Made by a program: the position numbers and the translations under genes
Part shown: piece by piece, positions 25,727 to 33,235 of the stretch
How positions within the stretch are numbered: the stretch's first letter is position 1
How the letters are laid out: the number at the start of each line of letters is the position of its first letter
Notes under the pieces: model-generated
Database searches by the model: none
The model's input: only the letters and a program-made list of their open reading frames with translations
What the model was told of the DNA's origin: nothing
Assembly (NCBI RefSeq): GCF_007828725.1
Contig: NZ_VIUW01000002.1
Location: forward strand, 372,001 to 436,000
Length of the DNA stretch: 64,000 nt
Direction: 5' to 3'
Source: Marihabitans asiaticum
Lineage (GTDB): Bacteria > Actinomycetota > Actinomycetes > Actinomycetales > Dermatophilaceae

Positions 25727-26386
25727 GTGCGGCGCAACGTGATCCTGTCCCTCCTGCTGATCGCCGTCTTCGTTGCGGTGGTGGCCGTCGCCGTTGGCGT
25801 GACCCGCCCGCCGTCCGGCACCGGTGTCGCGGACTCGGCGCGAACGAGCTCGGCCGTGCCGGTCGTGAGGGAGGACAGCCACGTGCTCTCCGACGCCGGT
25901 GAGGGCGCGCCGGTGCTGGTGGAGTTCCTGGACTTCGAGTGCGAGGCGTGCCTGGCGGCCTACCCGCTGGTGGAGCAGATCCGCGAGGAGTACGCCGGGG
26001 AGCTGACGTTCGTGGTCCGGTACTTCCCGATCCCCAGCCACGCCAACGCGATGAACGCGGCGGTGGCGGTCGAGGCGGCGGCCCAGCAGGGCCGGTTCGA
26101 GGACATGTACACGCGGATGTACCAGACGCAGAGCGAATGGGGCGAGCAGCAGGACTCCAAGGCGCCGCTGTTCCGGCAGTTCGCCCAGGACCTCGGGCTG
26201 GACATGGCCGCCTACGACGCCGCCGTCGCCGACCCCGCCATCCAGCAGCGCGTGGAGCAGGACCGGCAGGACGGCATGGCACTGGGTGTCCAGGGAACCC
26301 CGACCTTCTTCCTGGACGGTGAGCTGCTGCAGCCCACCTCCGAGGGCGACTTCCGCGCCCAGATCGATGCAGCCGTCAACCGCTGA
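25727..26386 (+). CDS. DsbA-like membrane-anchored thioredoxin
   Basis: Extracytoplasmic oxidase or isomerase, 219 residues. GTG at 25727 follows AAGGAG at the right distance; a GTG at 25721 is too close to it. An N-terminal anchor (LLLIAVFVAVVAVAVGV) precedes a DsbA/DsbG fold with active site FECEACLAAYPLV (Cys-Glu-Ala-Cys) and the cis-proline loop GVQGTPTFFLDG. Paired with the overlapping VKOR gene, it forms a complete disulfide-forming route outside the cell membrane. Confidence 0.92.
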   Translation: MRRNVILSLLLIAVFVAVVAVAVGVTRPPSGTGVADSARTSSAVPVVREDSHVLSDAGEGAPVLVEFLDFECEACLAAYPLVEQIREEYAGELTFVVRYFPIPSHANAMNAAVAVEAAAQQGRFEDMYTRMYQTQSEWGEQQDSKAPLFRQFAQDLGLDMAAYDAAVADPAIQQRVEQDRQDGMALGVQGTPTFFLDGELLQPTSEGDFRAQIDAAVNR

Positions 26387-26984
26387 GCCCGCCGCGCTCA
26401 CCGCTCCTTCCCAGGAGCCCGGCGCGCCGGTCGGGAGGGCCGTGGGGTGGGTCCTGCTCGTGTGCGGCTGGGTCGGTCTGTCGGCGGCGTTCGTGCTGCT
26501 GGTGGAGAAGATCCGGCTGGTCGCCGACCCGAGCTACGTGCCCAGCTGCAGCATCAGCCCGCTGCTGAGCTGCGGGTCGGTGATGAGCACCCCCCAGGCG
26601 GAGCTGTTCGGGTTCCCCAACCCGATCCTGGGCGTGGCCGGCTTCGCCGCCCTGGTCACCGTCGCCGTCACGATCATCAGCGGCGCCCGGCTGCCGTCCT
26701 GGTACTGGATCGGCCTGACCGCGGGTACGGCGCTGGGCACGGTGTTCGTGCACTGGCTCATCTTCCAGAGCGTCCACCGCATCGGTGCGCTGTGCCCGTA
26801 CTGCATGGTGGTCTGGGTCGTCACCGTGGCCGCGTTCGTCGCGGTACTGGCCCGGTGGTCCCGCGCCGGGGCGCTTCCACGGTGGGTCGGAGACTACGCC
26901 GTCACGATCGTCACGACATGGTGCCTGGTGGTCGCGGCTCTGATCGCCGTCCGGTTCTGGGACTACTGGATCACCCTCGCCTAG
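26367..26984 (+). CDS. Vitamin K epoxide reductase-family protein (VKOR)
   Basis: Quinone-linked membrane enzyme that reoxidises DsbA-like proteins; it is the actinobacterial stand-in for DsbB. 205 residues, four to five helices. Loop cysteines are in SCSISPLLSCGSVM and the redox pair in ALCPYCMVVW. ATG at 26367 lies inside the end of the DsbA-like gene (20-bp overlap), which supports coupled expression and joint function. Confidence 0.93.
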   Translation: MQPSTAEPAALTAPSQEPGAPVGRAVGWVLLVCGWVGLSAAFVLLVEKIRLVADPSYVPSCSISPLLSCGSVMSTPQAELFGFPNPILGVAGFAALVTVAVTIISGARLPSWYWIGLTAGTALGTVFVHWLIFQSVHRIGALCPYCMVVWVVTVAAFVAVLARWSRAGALPRWVGDYAVTIVTTWCLVVAALIAVRFWDYWITLA

Positions 26985-27039
26985 GACGCTTGCCGCGGCT
27001 CAGGCGCCGGGACGGCCGGCATCCGGCTATGATCGGCGC

Positions 27040-27468
27040 ATGACGATGACATCACAGAGCGCACCCGCGCCAGGCGACGGCACCCGAGCTGAAGGGCTCG
27101 ACGTGGCGGCCGCGCTGTTCCACGGTCTGTCAGACCGGTCACGGTTGGCGATCCTGCAGCACCTGACGCTGGGGGAGCACAAGGTGCGCGACCTCACGGA
27201 GCACCTGGGGCTGGCGCAGTCCACGGTCAGTGCGCACCTGGCCTGCCTGCGAGACTGCGGCCTGGTGGTCTCGCGCCCGGAGGGCCGGGCCTCGATGTTC
27301 TCGCTGACCAGTGCTCCGGAGCTGCTGGACGTGCTGGACGCGGCGGAGCGCCTGCTCGCGACGTCGGGGTATGCGGTCGCGCTGTGCCCGAACTACGGCG
27401 CGGGGACCGCGGGGAACCCGGCCCCCGAGCAGCTGCGCCCCCACGCCGGGCAGGAGGCGGGGGCGTGA
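27040..27468 (+). CDS. ArsR/SmtB-family metal sensor (CmtR/CadC-like)
   Basis: Winged-helix repressor of 142 residues. The recognition region LGLAQSTVSAHLACLRDCGLV contains the Cys69 and Cys73 pair typical of CmtR-type Cd/Pb sensors, with a further Cys116 (ALCPNYG) that could complete the site. It overlaps the start of the P-type ATPase gene (GTGA), so it probably represses its own operon. The 55 bp before it would hold the promoter and operator, but no clear palindrome was seen. Confidence 0.88.
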   Translation: MTMTSQSAPAPGDGTRAEGLDVAAALFHGLSDRSRLAILQHLTLGEHKVRDLTEHLGLAQSTVSAHLACLRDCGLVVSRPEGRASMFSLTSAPELLDVLDAAERLLATSGYAVALCPNYGAGTAGNPAPEQLRPHAGQEAGA

Positions 27469-29459
27469 GCGGGCCGCAGACGCCGCAGCGGGAGGTGGCG
27501 GTGGACGCGTGCGGATGCGAGGCTCCCGTCGCCCCACCAGCTCGAGCAGGAGAGGTCGAGGAGCCGGCGACCCGGCTGTGGCAGGTGCGGGAGGTGCAGC
27601 TGGGTCTGGCCTCCGGTGCGCTGCTGCTGGCCGGGTTCCTCGCCGGGCTCGGGGGATGGGAGACCGTCGAGCTTGTGCTCGCCGCGGCGGCGCTGCTCGT
27701 GGGTGGCTCCACGTTCGTGCCGGGTGCGCTGCGCCGTCTGGCGCGCGGCAAGCTCGGCGTGGGTCTGCTGATGACGATCGGCGCGGTCGGGGCGACCCTG
27801 CTGGGGCAGGTCGAGGAGGCTGCTGCGCTGGCGTTCCTGTTCTCCCTGAGCGAGGGCCTGGAGGAGTACTCCCTGGCCCGCACCCGGCACGGCCTGCGGG
27901 CGCTGTTGGACCTGGTGCCCAAGGAGGCGAGCGTGCTCCGCGACGGCCGGGAGCTCGTGGTGGACCCGGCACAGCTGGTCATCGGCGACGTGATGGTGGT
28001 GCGGCCCGGGGAGCGGCTGGCGACCGACGGGACCGTGCGGACCGGTCGAAGCGCCCTGGACACCTCGGCCATCACGGGTGAATCCATGCCGGTGGAGACC
28101 GGGCCGGGCAAGGACGTCTTCGCCGGGTCGATCAACGGCACCGGCGCCCTGGAGGTGGAGGTCACCTCCACCGCGCAGGACAACTCGCTGGCCCGGATCG
28201 TGCACGTCGTGGAGGCCGAGCAGTCCCGCCGCGGCGCCACCCAGCGACTGGCCGACCGGATCGCCCGCCCGCTGGTGCCGGGCATCCTGGTCGCCGCAGG
28301 CCTGACGGCCCTTCTCGGCGCGCTCCTGGGCGACCCGTCGGTGTGGGTGCACCGGGCCCTGGTGATGGTCGTCGCCGCCTCTCCCTGCGCGCTGGCGATC
28401 TCGGTGCCGGTCACCAGCGTCGCCTCGATCGGGGCCGCCAGCCGCCGCGGGATCCTGGTCAAGGGTGGCGCCGCCATGGAGACCTTGGGCAGGGTGCGCA
28501 CCGTCGCCCTGGACAAGACCGGCACCCTGACCCGCAACCGGCCGGCCGTGGTCGACGTCGCCACCAGCGCCGGGACCGACCGGGAGCAGGTGCTGGCCTG
28601 GGCGGCCGCGCTGGAGGCCCGCAGCGAGCACCCGCTCGCCGCAGCGATCCTGGCCGCCGCCGACCGGGCGCCTGCCGCGCAGGACGTCGACGCGGTGGTC
28701 GGCGCCGGGCTGGTCGGGACCGTGGACGGTGCCCGGGTCCGGCTGGGCAAGCCCGACTGGGTCGACCCGGGCACCCTGTCCGGGGACGTCATCAGTATGC
28801 AGCGGGCGGGGGCGACCGCGGTCGTGGTCGAGGTCAACGGTCAACCGGTCGGCGCGATCGCCGTCCGGGACGAGCTGCGGTCCGAGGCCGCCGAGGTCAT
28901 CGCCCGCTTCCGCGACCGCCGCTACACCGTGGCCATGCTCACCGGCGACAACCACGCCACCGCCGCAGCGCTGGCCGCCCAGGCCGGGATCGAGCAGGTG
29001 CACGCCGACCTGCGCCCGGAGGACAAGTCGAAGGTCGTCACCGGGCTGCGCGCCCACGGCGCGACCGCGATGGTCGGCGACGGCGTCAACGACGCACCAG
29101 CGCTGGCGACCGCGGACGTCGGCGTGGCGATGGGCGCCATGGGCACCGACGTGGCGATCGAGACCGCCGACGTGGCCCTGATGGGCGATGACCTGCGGCT
29201 GCTGCCGTTGGCGTTCGACCACGCTCGCCGCACCCGGACGATCATGCTGCAGAACGTCGTGCTGTCCCTGGTCCTGATCGCGGTCCTCATCCCGTTGGCC
29301 CTGTTCGGTGTGCTTGGCCTGGCAGCCGTGGTGCTGGTCCACGAGCTGGCCGAGGTCCTGGTCATCGCCAACGGCGTCCGCGCCGGACGCACCCGGCAGC
29401 TGCCCACCCTGACCGCCTCCCCGGCGGATCCCGCCCGTCTGGAAGGAGCGACTGCATGA
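27465..29459 (+). CDS. ctpG: CtpG-like P1B-type metal export ATPase
   Basis: 664-residue metal pump. N-terminal tail with a CGC motif, then actuator TGES (SAITGESMPVE), membrane metal site SPC (VAASPCALAISVPVT), phosphorylation site DKTGTLT, the His-Pro pair of P1B ATPases (SEHPLAAAIL) and the hinge GDGVNDAPAL. The late helix reads VLVHELAEVLVIANGV. The overall sequence resembles mycobacterial CtpG, which works with CmtR. SPC in place of CPC suggests Co, Cd, Zn or Pb more than Cu. GTG start overlaps the ArsR stop, and the stop overlaps the CDF start. Confidence 0.92.
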   Translation: MSGPQTPQREVAVDACGCEAPVAPPARAGEVEEPATRLWQVREVQLGLASGALLLAGFLAGLGGWETVELVLAAAALLVGGSTFVPGALRRLARGKLGVGLLMTIGAVGATLLGQVEEAAALAFLFSLSEGLEEYSLARTRHGLRALLDLVPKEASVLRDGRELVVDPAQLVIGDVMVVRPGERLATDGTVRTGRSALDTSAITGESMPVETGPGKDVFAGSINGTGALEVEVTSTAQDNSLARIVHVVEAEQSRRGATQRLADRIARPLVPGILVAAGLTALLGALLGDPSVWVHRALVMVVAASPCALAISVPVTSVASIGAASRRGILVKGGAAMETLGRVRTVALDKTGTLTRNRPAVVDVATSAGTDREQVLAWAAALEARSEHPLAAAILAAADRAPAAQDVDAVVGAGLVGTVDGARVRLGKPDWVDPGTLSGDVISMQRAGATAVVVEVNGQPVGAIAVRDELRSEAAEVIARFRDRRYTVAMLTGDNHATAAALAAQAGIEQVHADLRPEDKSKVVTGLRAHGATAMVGDGVNDAPALATADVGVAMGAMGTDVAIETADVALMGDDLRLLPLAFDHARRTRTIMLQNVVLSLVLIAVLIPLALFGVLGLAAVVLVHELAEVLVIANGVRAGRTRQLPTLTASPADPARLEGATA

Positions 29460-30370
29460 GCGCCGGTCACGACCACGGCGTCGGGACCAGCCACAGGGGC
29501 CGGCTGGCGGTCGCGTTCGCGATCACCGCGACCATCCTGGTCGCCGAGGTGATCGGTGCCGTGTGGACCGGCTCCCTGGCGTTGCTGGTCGACGCGGGGC
29601 ACATGCTCACCGACGCCGCCGGGCTGGCCATGGCACTGGTCGCCGCGTCGCTGGCGCTGCGCCCACCCACCCCGGCCCGGACCTGGGGGTTCCGCCGTGC
29701 AGAGGTCCTCGCCGCCGGCGCCCAGGCGACCGTGCTCCTCGGGGTCGGGATCTACGCCTTCGTCGAGGGCGTACGGCGGCTCTACGAACCGCACGAGGTC
29801 AGCTCCACCGGCCTGCTCCTCTTCGGCATCGTCGGCCTGGCCGGCAACATCGCCTCGATGCTGGTCCTCAGCACCGGTAGGGCCGCGAACCTGAACATGC
29901 GCGCCGCGTTCCTCGAGGTCGTCAACGACGCCCTCGGGTCCGTGGCCGTCATCATCAGCGCCATCGTCATCGCGACCACCGGGTGGGTCCGCATCGACGC
30001 GATCGCCGGCATGGTCATCGCCGCCCTCATCGTGCCCCGGGCGATCGCCATCCTGCGCGAGGCCGGCCACATCCTGCTGGAGTCGACCCCCAAGGGTCTG
30101 GACCTGGACGACGTCCGTGCCCACCTGCTCGCCGTCCCGCACGTTCAGGACGTGCACGACCTGCACGCCTCCACCATCGCCACCGGACTGCCCGTGCTGA
30201 CCGCCCACGTCGTCCTCGACGAGGAGTGCTTCACCGACGGCCACGCCGCCGAGATGCTCGCCCAGCTCCAGGACTGCGTCGCCGCCCACTTCACCGTCAG
30301 CATCGAGCACTCCACCATCCAGCTCGAACCCCCGCACCACGCCGAACGCGAGCACGCCGCCCATGCATAG
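29456..30370 (+). CDS. Cation diffusion facilitator (CzcD-type)
   Basis: Six-helix divalent-metal/proton antiporter of 304 residues with a cytosolic metal-sensing domain (about 210-300) and His-rich ends (AGHDHGVGTSHRG; PPHHAEREHAAHA). Helix 2 has the standard HxxxD (GHMLTDAAGL). Helix 5 has Glu in place of the usual His (FLEVVNDALGS), which may shift metal choice away from zinc. ATG overlaps the ATPase stop by 4 bp. Confidence 0.92.
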   Translation: MSAGHDHGVGTSHRGRLAVAFAITATILVAEVIGAVWTGSLALLVDAGHMLTDAAGLAMALVAASLALRPPTPARTWGFRRAEVLAAGAQATVLLGVGIYAFVEGVRRLYEPHEVSSTGLLLFGIVGLAGNIASMLVLSTGRAANLNMRAAFLEVVNDALGSVAVIISAIVIATTGWVRIDAIAGMVIAALIVPRAIAILREAGHILLESTPKGLDLDDVRAHLLAVPHVQDVHDLHASTIATGLPVLTAHVVLDEECFTDGHAAEMLAQLQDCVAAHFTVSIEHSTIQLEPPHHAEREHAAHA

Positions 30371-31964
30371 GCTGGCCCGTCCGGTCCGGACGGGCCATGG
30401 ATACTTCCTGCTGGTGCTCGCGGCACGCATGCTGCTCGGTCTGCTGGGCGGTGCCGCCCTGTGGCTGGCGTTCCCGGGGAACGACGTGTGGTGGCTGGCG
30501 ATCGTCGGGTGCGCTGCGCTCGCGCTGGCCACGGCCGGGGCGTCTTGGTGGGTCGGTGCGCTGTCCGGGTTGCTGTTGGGACTGGCCTGGTTCACGCCGA
30601 TGTTCACCTGGGCCGGCACCTACGCCGGCGCTCCGGCCTGGCTTGCCATGAGCGTGGCCTCCGCCTTCTACCCGGCCGCCCTCGGCGTGCTGCTGACGCT
30701 GCTGCAGCGCACGGGCGCGGTCCGCCCCGTCGTCGGTGCCGCGGCGTGGGTACTGATGGAGTGGGCACGCTCGGTCACCCCGTTCGGCGGCTTTCCCTGG
30801 GCACGGCTGGGCTTCAGCCAGGCGGACTCACCGATGCTCGGCGCCGTCAGCCTCCTGGCAGTCCCGGGATTCGGCTTCCTCCTCGCCTTGACCGGTGGTC
30901 TGCTCGCCGTGGCCGTGCAGCGGTTCCTCGCACCTGGGCGCACGCACCTGGGCAGGGCCACCGGAGCGCTGGTTGCTGCCGCTGTCCTGGTGGTCGGGCC
31001 GGTGCTGGTTCCCCGCCCGACCGGGGGAGAGCCGGTGCGCGTGGCCGCGCTCCAGGGAGACATCCCCGAGGGGTACACCCGGACCCTGACCGCCGAGCCG
31101 GGGACGATGCTCAACCGGTATGCCGACCGCACCCACGAGCTAGCGGCCCGTGTCGACGCCGGCCAGACTGCGGCTCCGGACCTGGTCGTGTGGCCCGAGG
31201 GCGCCACCGACCTGGACCCGCTGGACCCGCGGGTCGGCCAGGCGGCCACCGACCAGATCATGGCGGCAGTGGAAGCCGTCGGCGCCCCGCTGGTGCTCGG
31301 TGGCCTGTCCCGACAGGGCGGTGCCGGGCCACCCGCCAACATGGTGTTCAGCTACCTGCCCGGGCTAGGGCTCGACCAGACGTACAGCAAGATCTATCTG
31401 GCGCCCTTCGGTGAGGTCATGCCGCTGCGCCCGCTCCTGAGGCACCTCAGCCCGTGGGTGGACCGGATCGTCGACCTCAGCGCCGGCGACCGCCCCGGCG
31501 TGGTGCCGGTGCCGCTTGCCGACGGCCGGCCCGTGGACCTGGGCCTGGCCATCTGCTTCGAGATCGTCGTGGACCGGGCAGTGCGCGACCTCGTCACCGG
31601 CGGCGCGCAGCTGCTCGTGGTCCCCACGAGCAACGCCTGGTTCGGCGAGGGAGACCAGTCCGTGCAGCATCTGGCCATCTCCCGGGTCCGGGCGGTCGAG
31701 TACGGCCGCTCCGTCGCGCACGTCAGCAACGTCGGTGTCTCCGGACTCATCACCCCGGACGGAGTCGTTCACCAACGCAGCGACCCGTACACCCAGGCGA
31801 CCCTGCTGGGGCAGCTGCCGGTGCGCACCGAGCAGACCCTCGCCGTCCACACCGGCCCCTGGGTCGTACCCGCCGCCGCCCTCGTCGTCGCCGTTGGGCT
31901 CTTCTGGCAACCACGGCGACGGCTGCCTCGCCGTGGATCACCCGGGGCCCACACAGGCGCCTGA
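30363..31964 (+). CDS. lnt: Apolipoprotein N-acyltransferase Lnt
   Basis: Membrane nitrilase-fold enzyme of 533 residues that adds the third acyl chain to lipoproteins. About seven helices to residue 220, then the catalytic domain with Glu in VVWPEGATDLD, Lys in YSKIYLAPFGE and Cys in GLAICFEIVVD. ATG at 30363 overlaps the CDF stop; a GTG at 30415 is an alternative because a strong hairpin lies between. With lspA in the same island it forms a lipoprotein maturation pair. Confidence 0.92.
   Translation: MHRLARPVRTGHGYFLLVLAARMLLGLLGGAALWLAFPGNDVWWLAIVGCAALALATAGASWWVGALSGLLLGLAWFTPMFTWAGTYAGAPAWLAMSVASAFYPAALGVLLTLLQRTGAVRPVVGAAAWVLMEWARSVTPFGGFPWARLGFSQADSPMLGAVSLLAVPGFGFLLALTGGLLAVAVQRFLAPGRTHLGRATGALVAAAVLVVGPVLVPRPTGGEPVRVAALQGDIPEGYTRTLTAEPGTMLNRYADRTHELAARVDAGQTAAPDLVVWPEGATDLDPLDPRVGQAATDQIMAAVEAVGAPLVLGGLSRQGGAGPPANMVFSYLPGLGLDQTYSKIYLAPFGEVMPLRPLLRHLSPWVDRIVDLSAGDRPGVVPVPLADGRPVDLGLAICFEIVVDRAVRDLVTGGAQLLVVPTSNAWFGEGDQSVQHLAISRVRAVEYGRSVAHVSNVGVSGLITPDGVVHQRSDPYTQATLLGQLPVRTEQTLAVHTGPWVVPAAALVVAVGLFWQPRRRLPRRGSPGAHTGA
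30374..30396 (+). terminator. Strong hairpin just after the CDF gene
   Basis: GGCCCGTCC, five-base loop, GGACGGGCC: a perfect 9-bp stem four bases after the CDF stop. There is no T-run after it. It may end or attenuate the operon, or sit in the lnt leader if lnt starts at 30415. Confidence 0.35.
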
Positions 31965-31996
31965 TCCAAGGTGGGGGCCATCACGCCAGGGGCGGC

Positions 31997-32479
31997 TTAT
32001 CCGTGGCGTACGGCAGAGAGTCCGACCCCGACGGCCACGCTCGCCGCGAGGAAGAGCGTGAAGAAGCGATACAGGCCCACGGCTGCTCCCCCGCCACGCA
32101 CCGCGGTCGCGAAGATCACGAGGGCCGCCAGCAGCACCAGCCCCCCAACGGCGACCACCACGGGGATCCCGGGCATACCACCGACAAGAACGATGCCGCT
32201 ACCGAGGTTCCACGCCATGACCTCGGACCAGACTCGCCACGACGCCAGGTCCGACCCGCCCACGAACGCCTGACCGCCAGCAAGGACGATCTGGCCGACC
32301 CCGACCACTAGCACGAGGTAGGCAGCTGCCCATGACCCCATGGGCAGCGCCAGAGGCCCTGTGACGGCAGCGAGCAACCCACCCAGCACGACCCCCACGG
32401 ACCCGAGGACCAGGAAGGGTCGATAGCTGGTCCAGACCTGCCGGTCCACCACGAACTCGGCTGGCTCAGCACGGGACAT
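31997..32479 (-). CDS. Four-helix membrane protein of unknown function
   Basis: 160 residues from an ATG preceded by GGAGAGG. It has four or more hydrophobic helices (for example FLVLGSVGVVLGGLLAAV, PVVVAVGGLVLLAALVIF and FFTLFLAASVAVGVGLSA) and no recognisable motif. It converges on lnt. I do not recognise the family; it looks like a small integral membrane protein, and the reading frame and ribosome site are good. Confidence 0.65.
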   Translation of the reverse strand: MSRAEPAEFVVDRQVWTSYRPFLVLGSVGVVLGGLLAAVTGPLALPMGSWAAAYLVLVVGVGQIVLAGGQAFVGGSDLASWRVWSEVMAWNLGSGIVLVGGMPGIPVVVAVGGLVLLAALVIFATAVRGGGAAVGLYRFFTLFLAASVAVGVGLSAVRHG

Positions 32480-33235
32480 GCGATACCTCTCCGAAGACTG
32501 CAACGACCCGGTCCCCGCGACTCCGCGGCCCCGGGCGACGGATGAACCACGCCTCGGCGGGGCAACCAGAACCGGGGCACCGCAGGTACAGCGGCAACCT
32601 GCAAGCACACGGTAGGTGTCAATGGCCAGTTGTAGGCGACCGGTGCTTCACCAGTTGGCCGCTGAGCCGAGTTGGACAGGCTCGCCGGTCACCGGCGTTC
32701 CGGACACCACATCTGCAGCCCGACGAGGGCCCGGGCTATCGGCACGATGCGCAAGGGCAACCGCACTGCGGGACGACTGCTGGAGCCCGCATGAACTGAG
32801 GTTCGAGCCGGACGTCGTCGCACTCATGGGCGTGAGCACCACCTGGTCGTGACGCCTGGACCGGACACCTGTTCGACCCGCCGTGAGCCATGGTGTCCAC
32901 CATGAGCACGGCGCGGAGCTGGACAGTCAGCGCTGGGTGGCGTGGTCGGACACTCGAGGCACCTCGGGGGGGGATGGGTCGATGCAGGCGTGCGGCCCTC
33001 TGGATTTACTTTACATAACGTGGATTATCGGCTATTTCTTATACGCACTTATAGTGCGCGCAGGTTACACCGACCAACGGCGCATCGAGATGGGTCAGCG
33101 TCAGTGGAGCAGTCGCTCGAACGCCTCAACGACGAGCCGGCACACCTGGGTCAAGTCCGCTGAGGTCGTGTGCGGTGACGATGGCCGAGATACCTGAGCA
33201 ACTCGTCCCGTTCGTGGAGGCCGGCTAGGTCGCAG
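32480..33235. other. Long non-coding gap with AT-rich island
   Basis: About 750 bp with no supported gene. It contains an AT-rich patch at 33001-33062 that stands out from the GC-rich surroundings and holds the dif-like site and a short hairpin (CGCACT, TAT, AGTGCG at 33044-33058). The rest reads as degenerate sequence. Confidence 0.6.
33008..33035 (-). other. dif-like XerC/XerD recombination site
   Basis: Read on the minus strand: arm ATAGCCGATAA, six-base centre TCCACG, arm TTATGTAAAGT. The 11-6-11 layout is that of dif sites. It agrees with the actinobacterial dif consensus, as I recall it (arms TTSRCCGATAA and TTATGTCAAGT), at 24 of 28 positions. It lies in an island about 20 kb from recR-dnaX, which are usually origin-proximal in actinobacteria, so it may be an element-borne site instead of the chromosome's own dif. 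Confidence 0.6.

Noticed and set aside
27393-29342. Very long minus-strand frame opposite the CtpG-like ATPase
   Set aside because: Shadow of a well-supported gene; composition is that of antisense GC-rich codons.
33044-33058. CGCACT-TAT-AGTGCG hairpin as a terminator
   Set aside because: Stem of only six pairs with no T-run, and no gene ends nearby.
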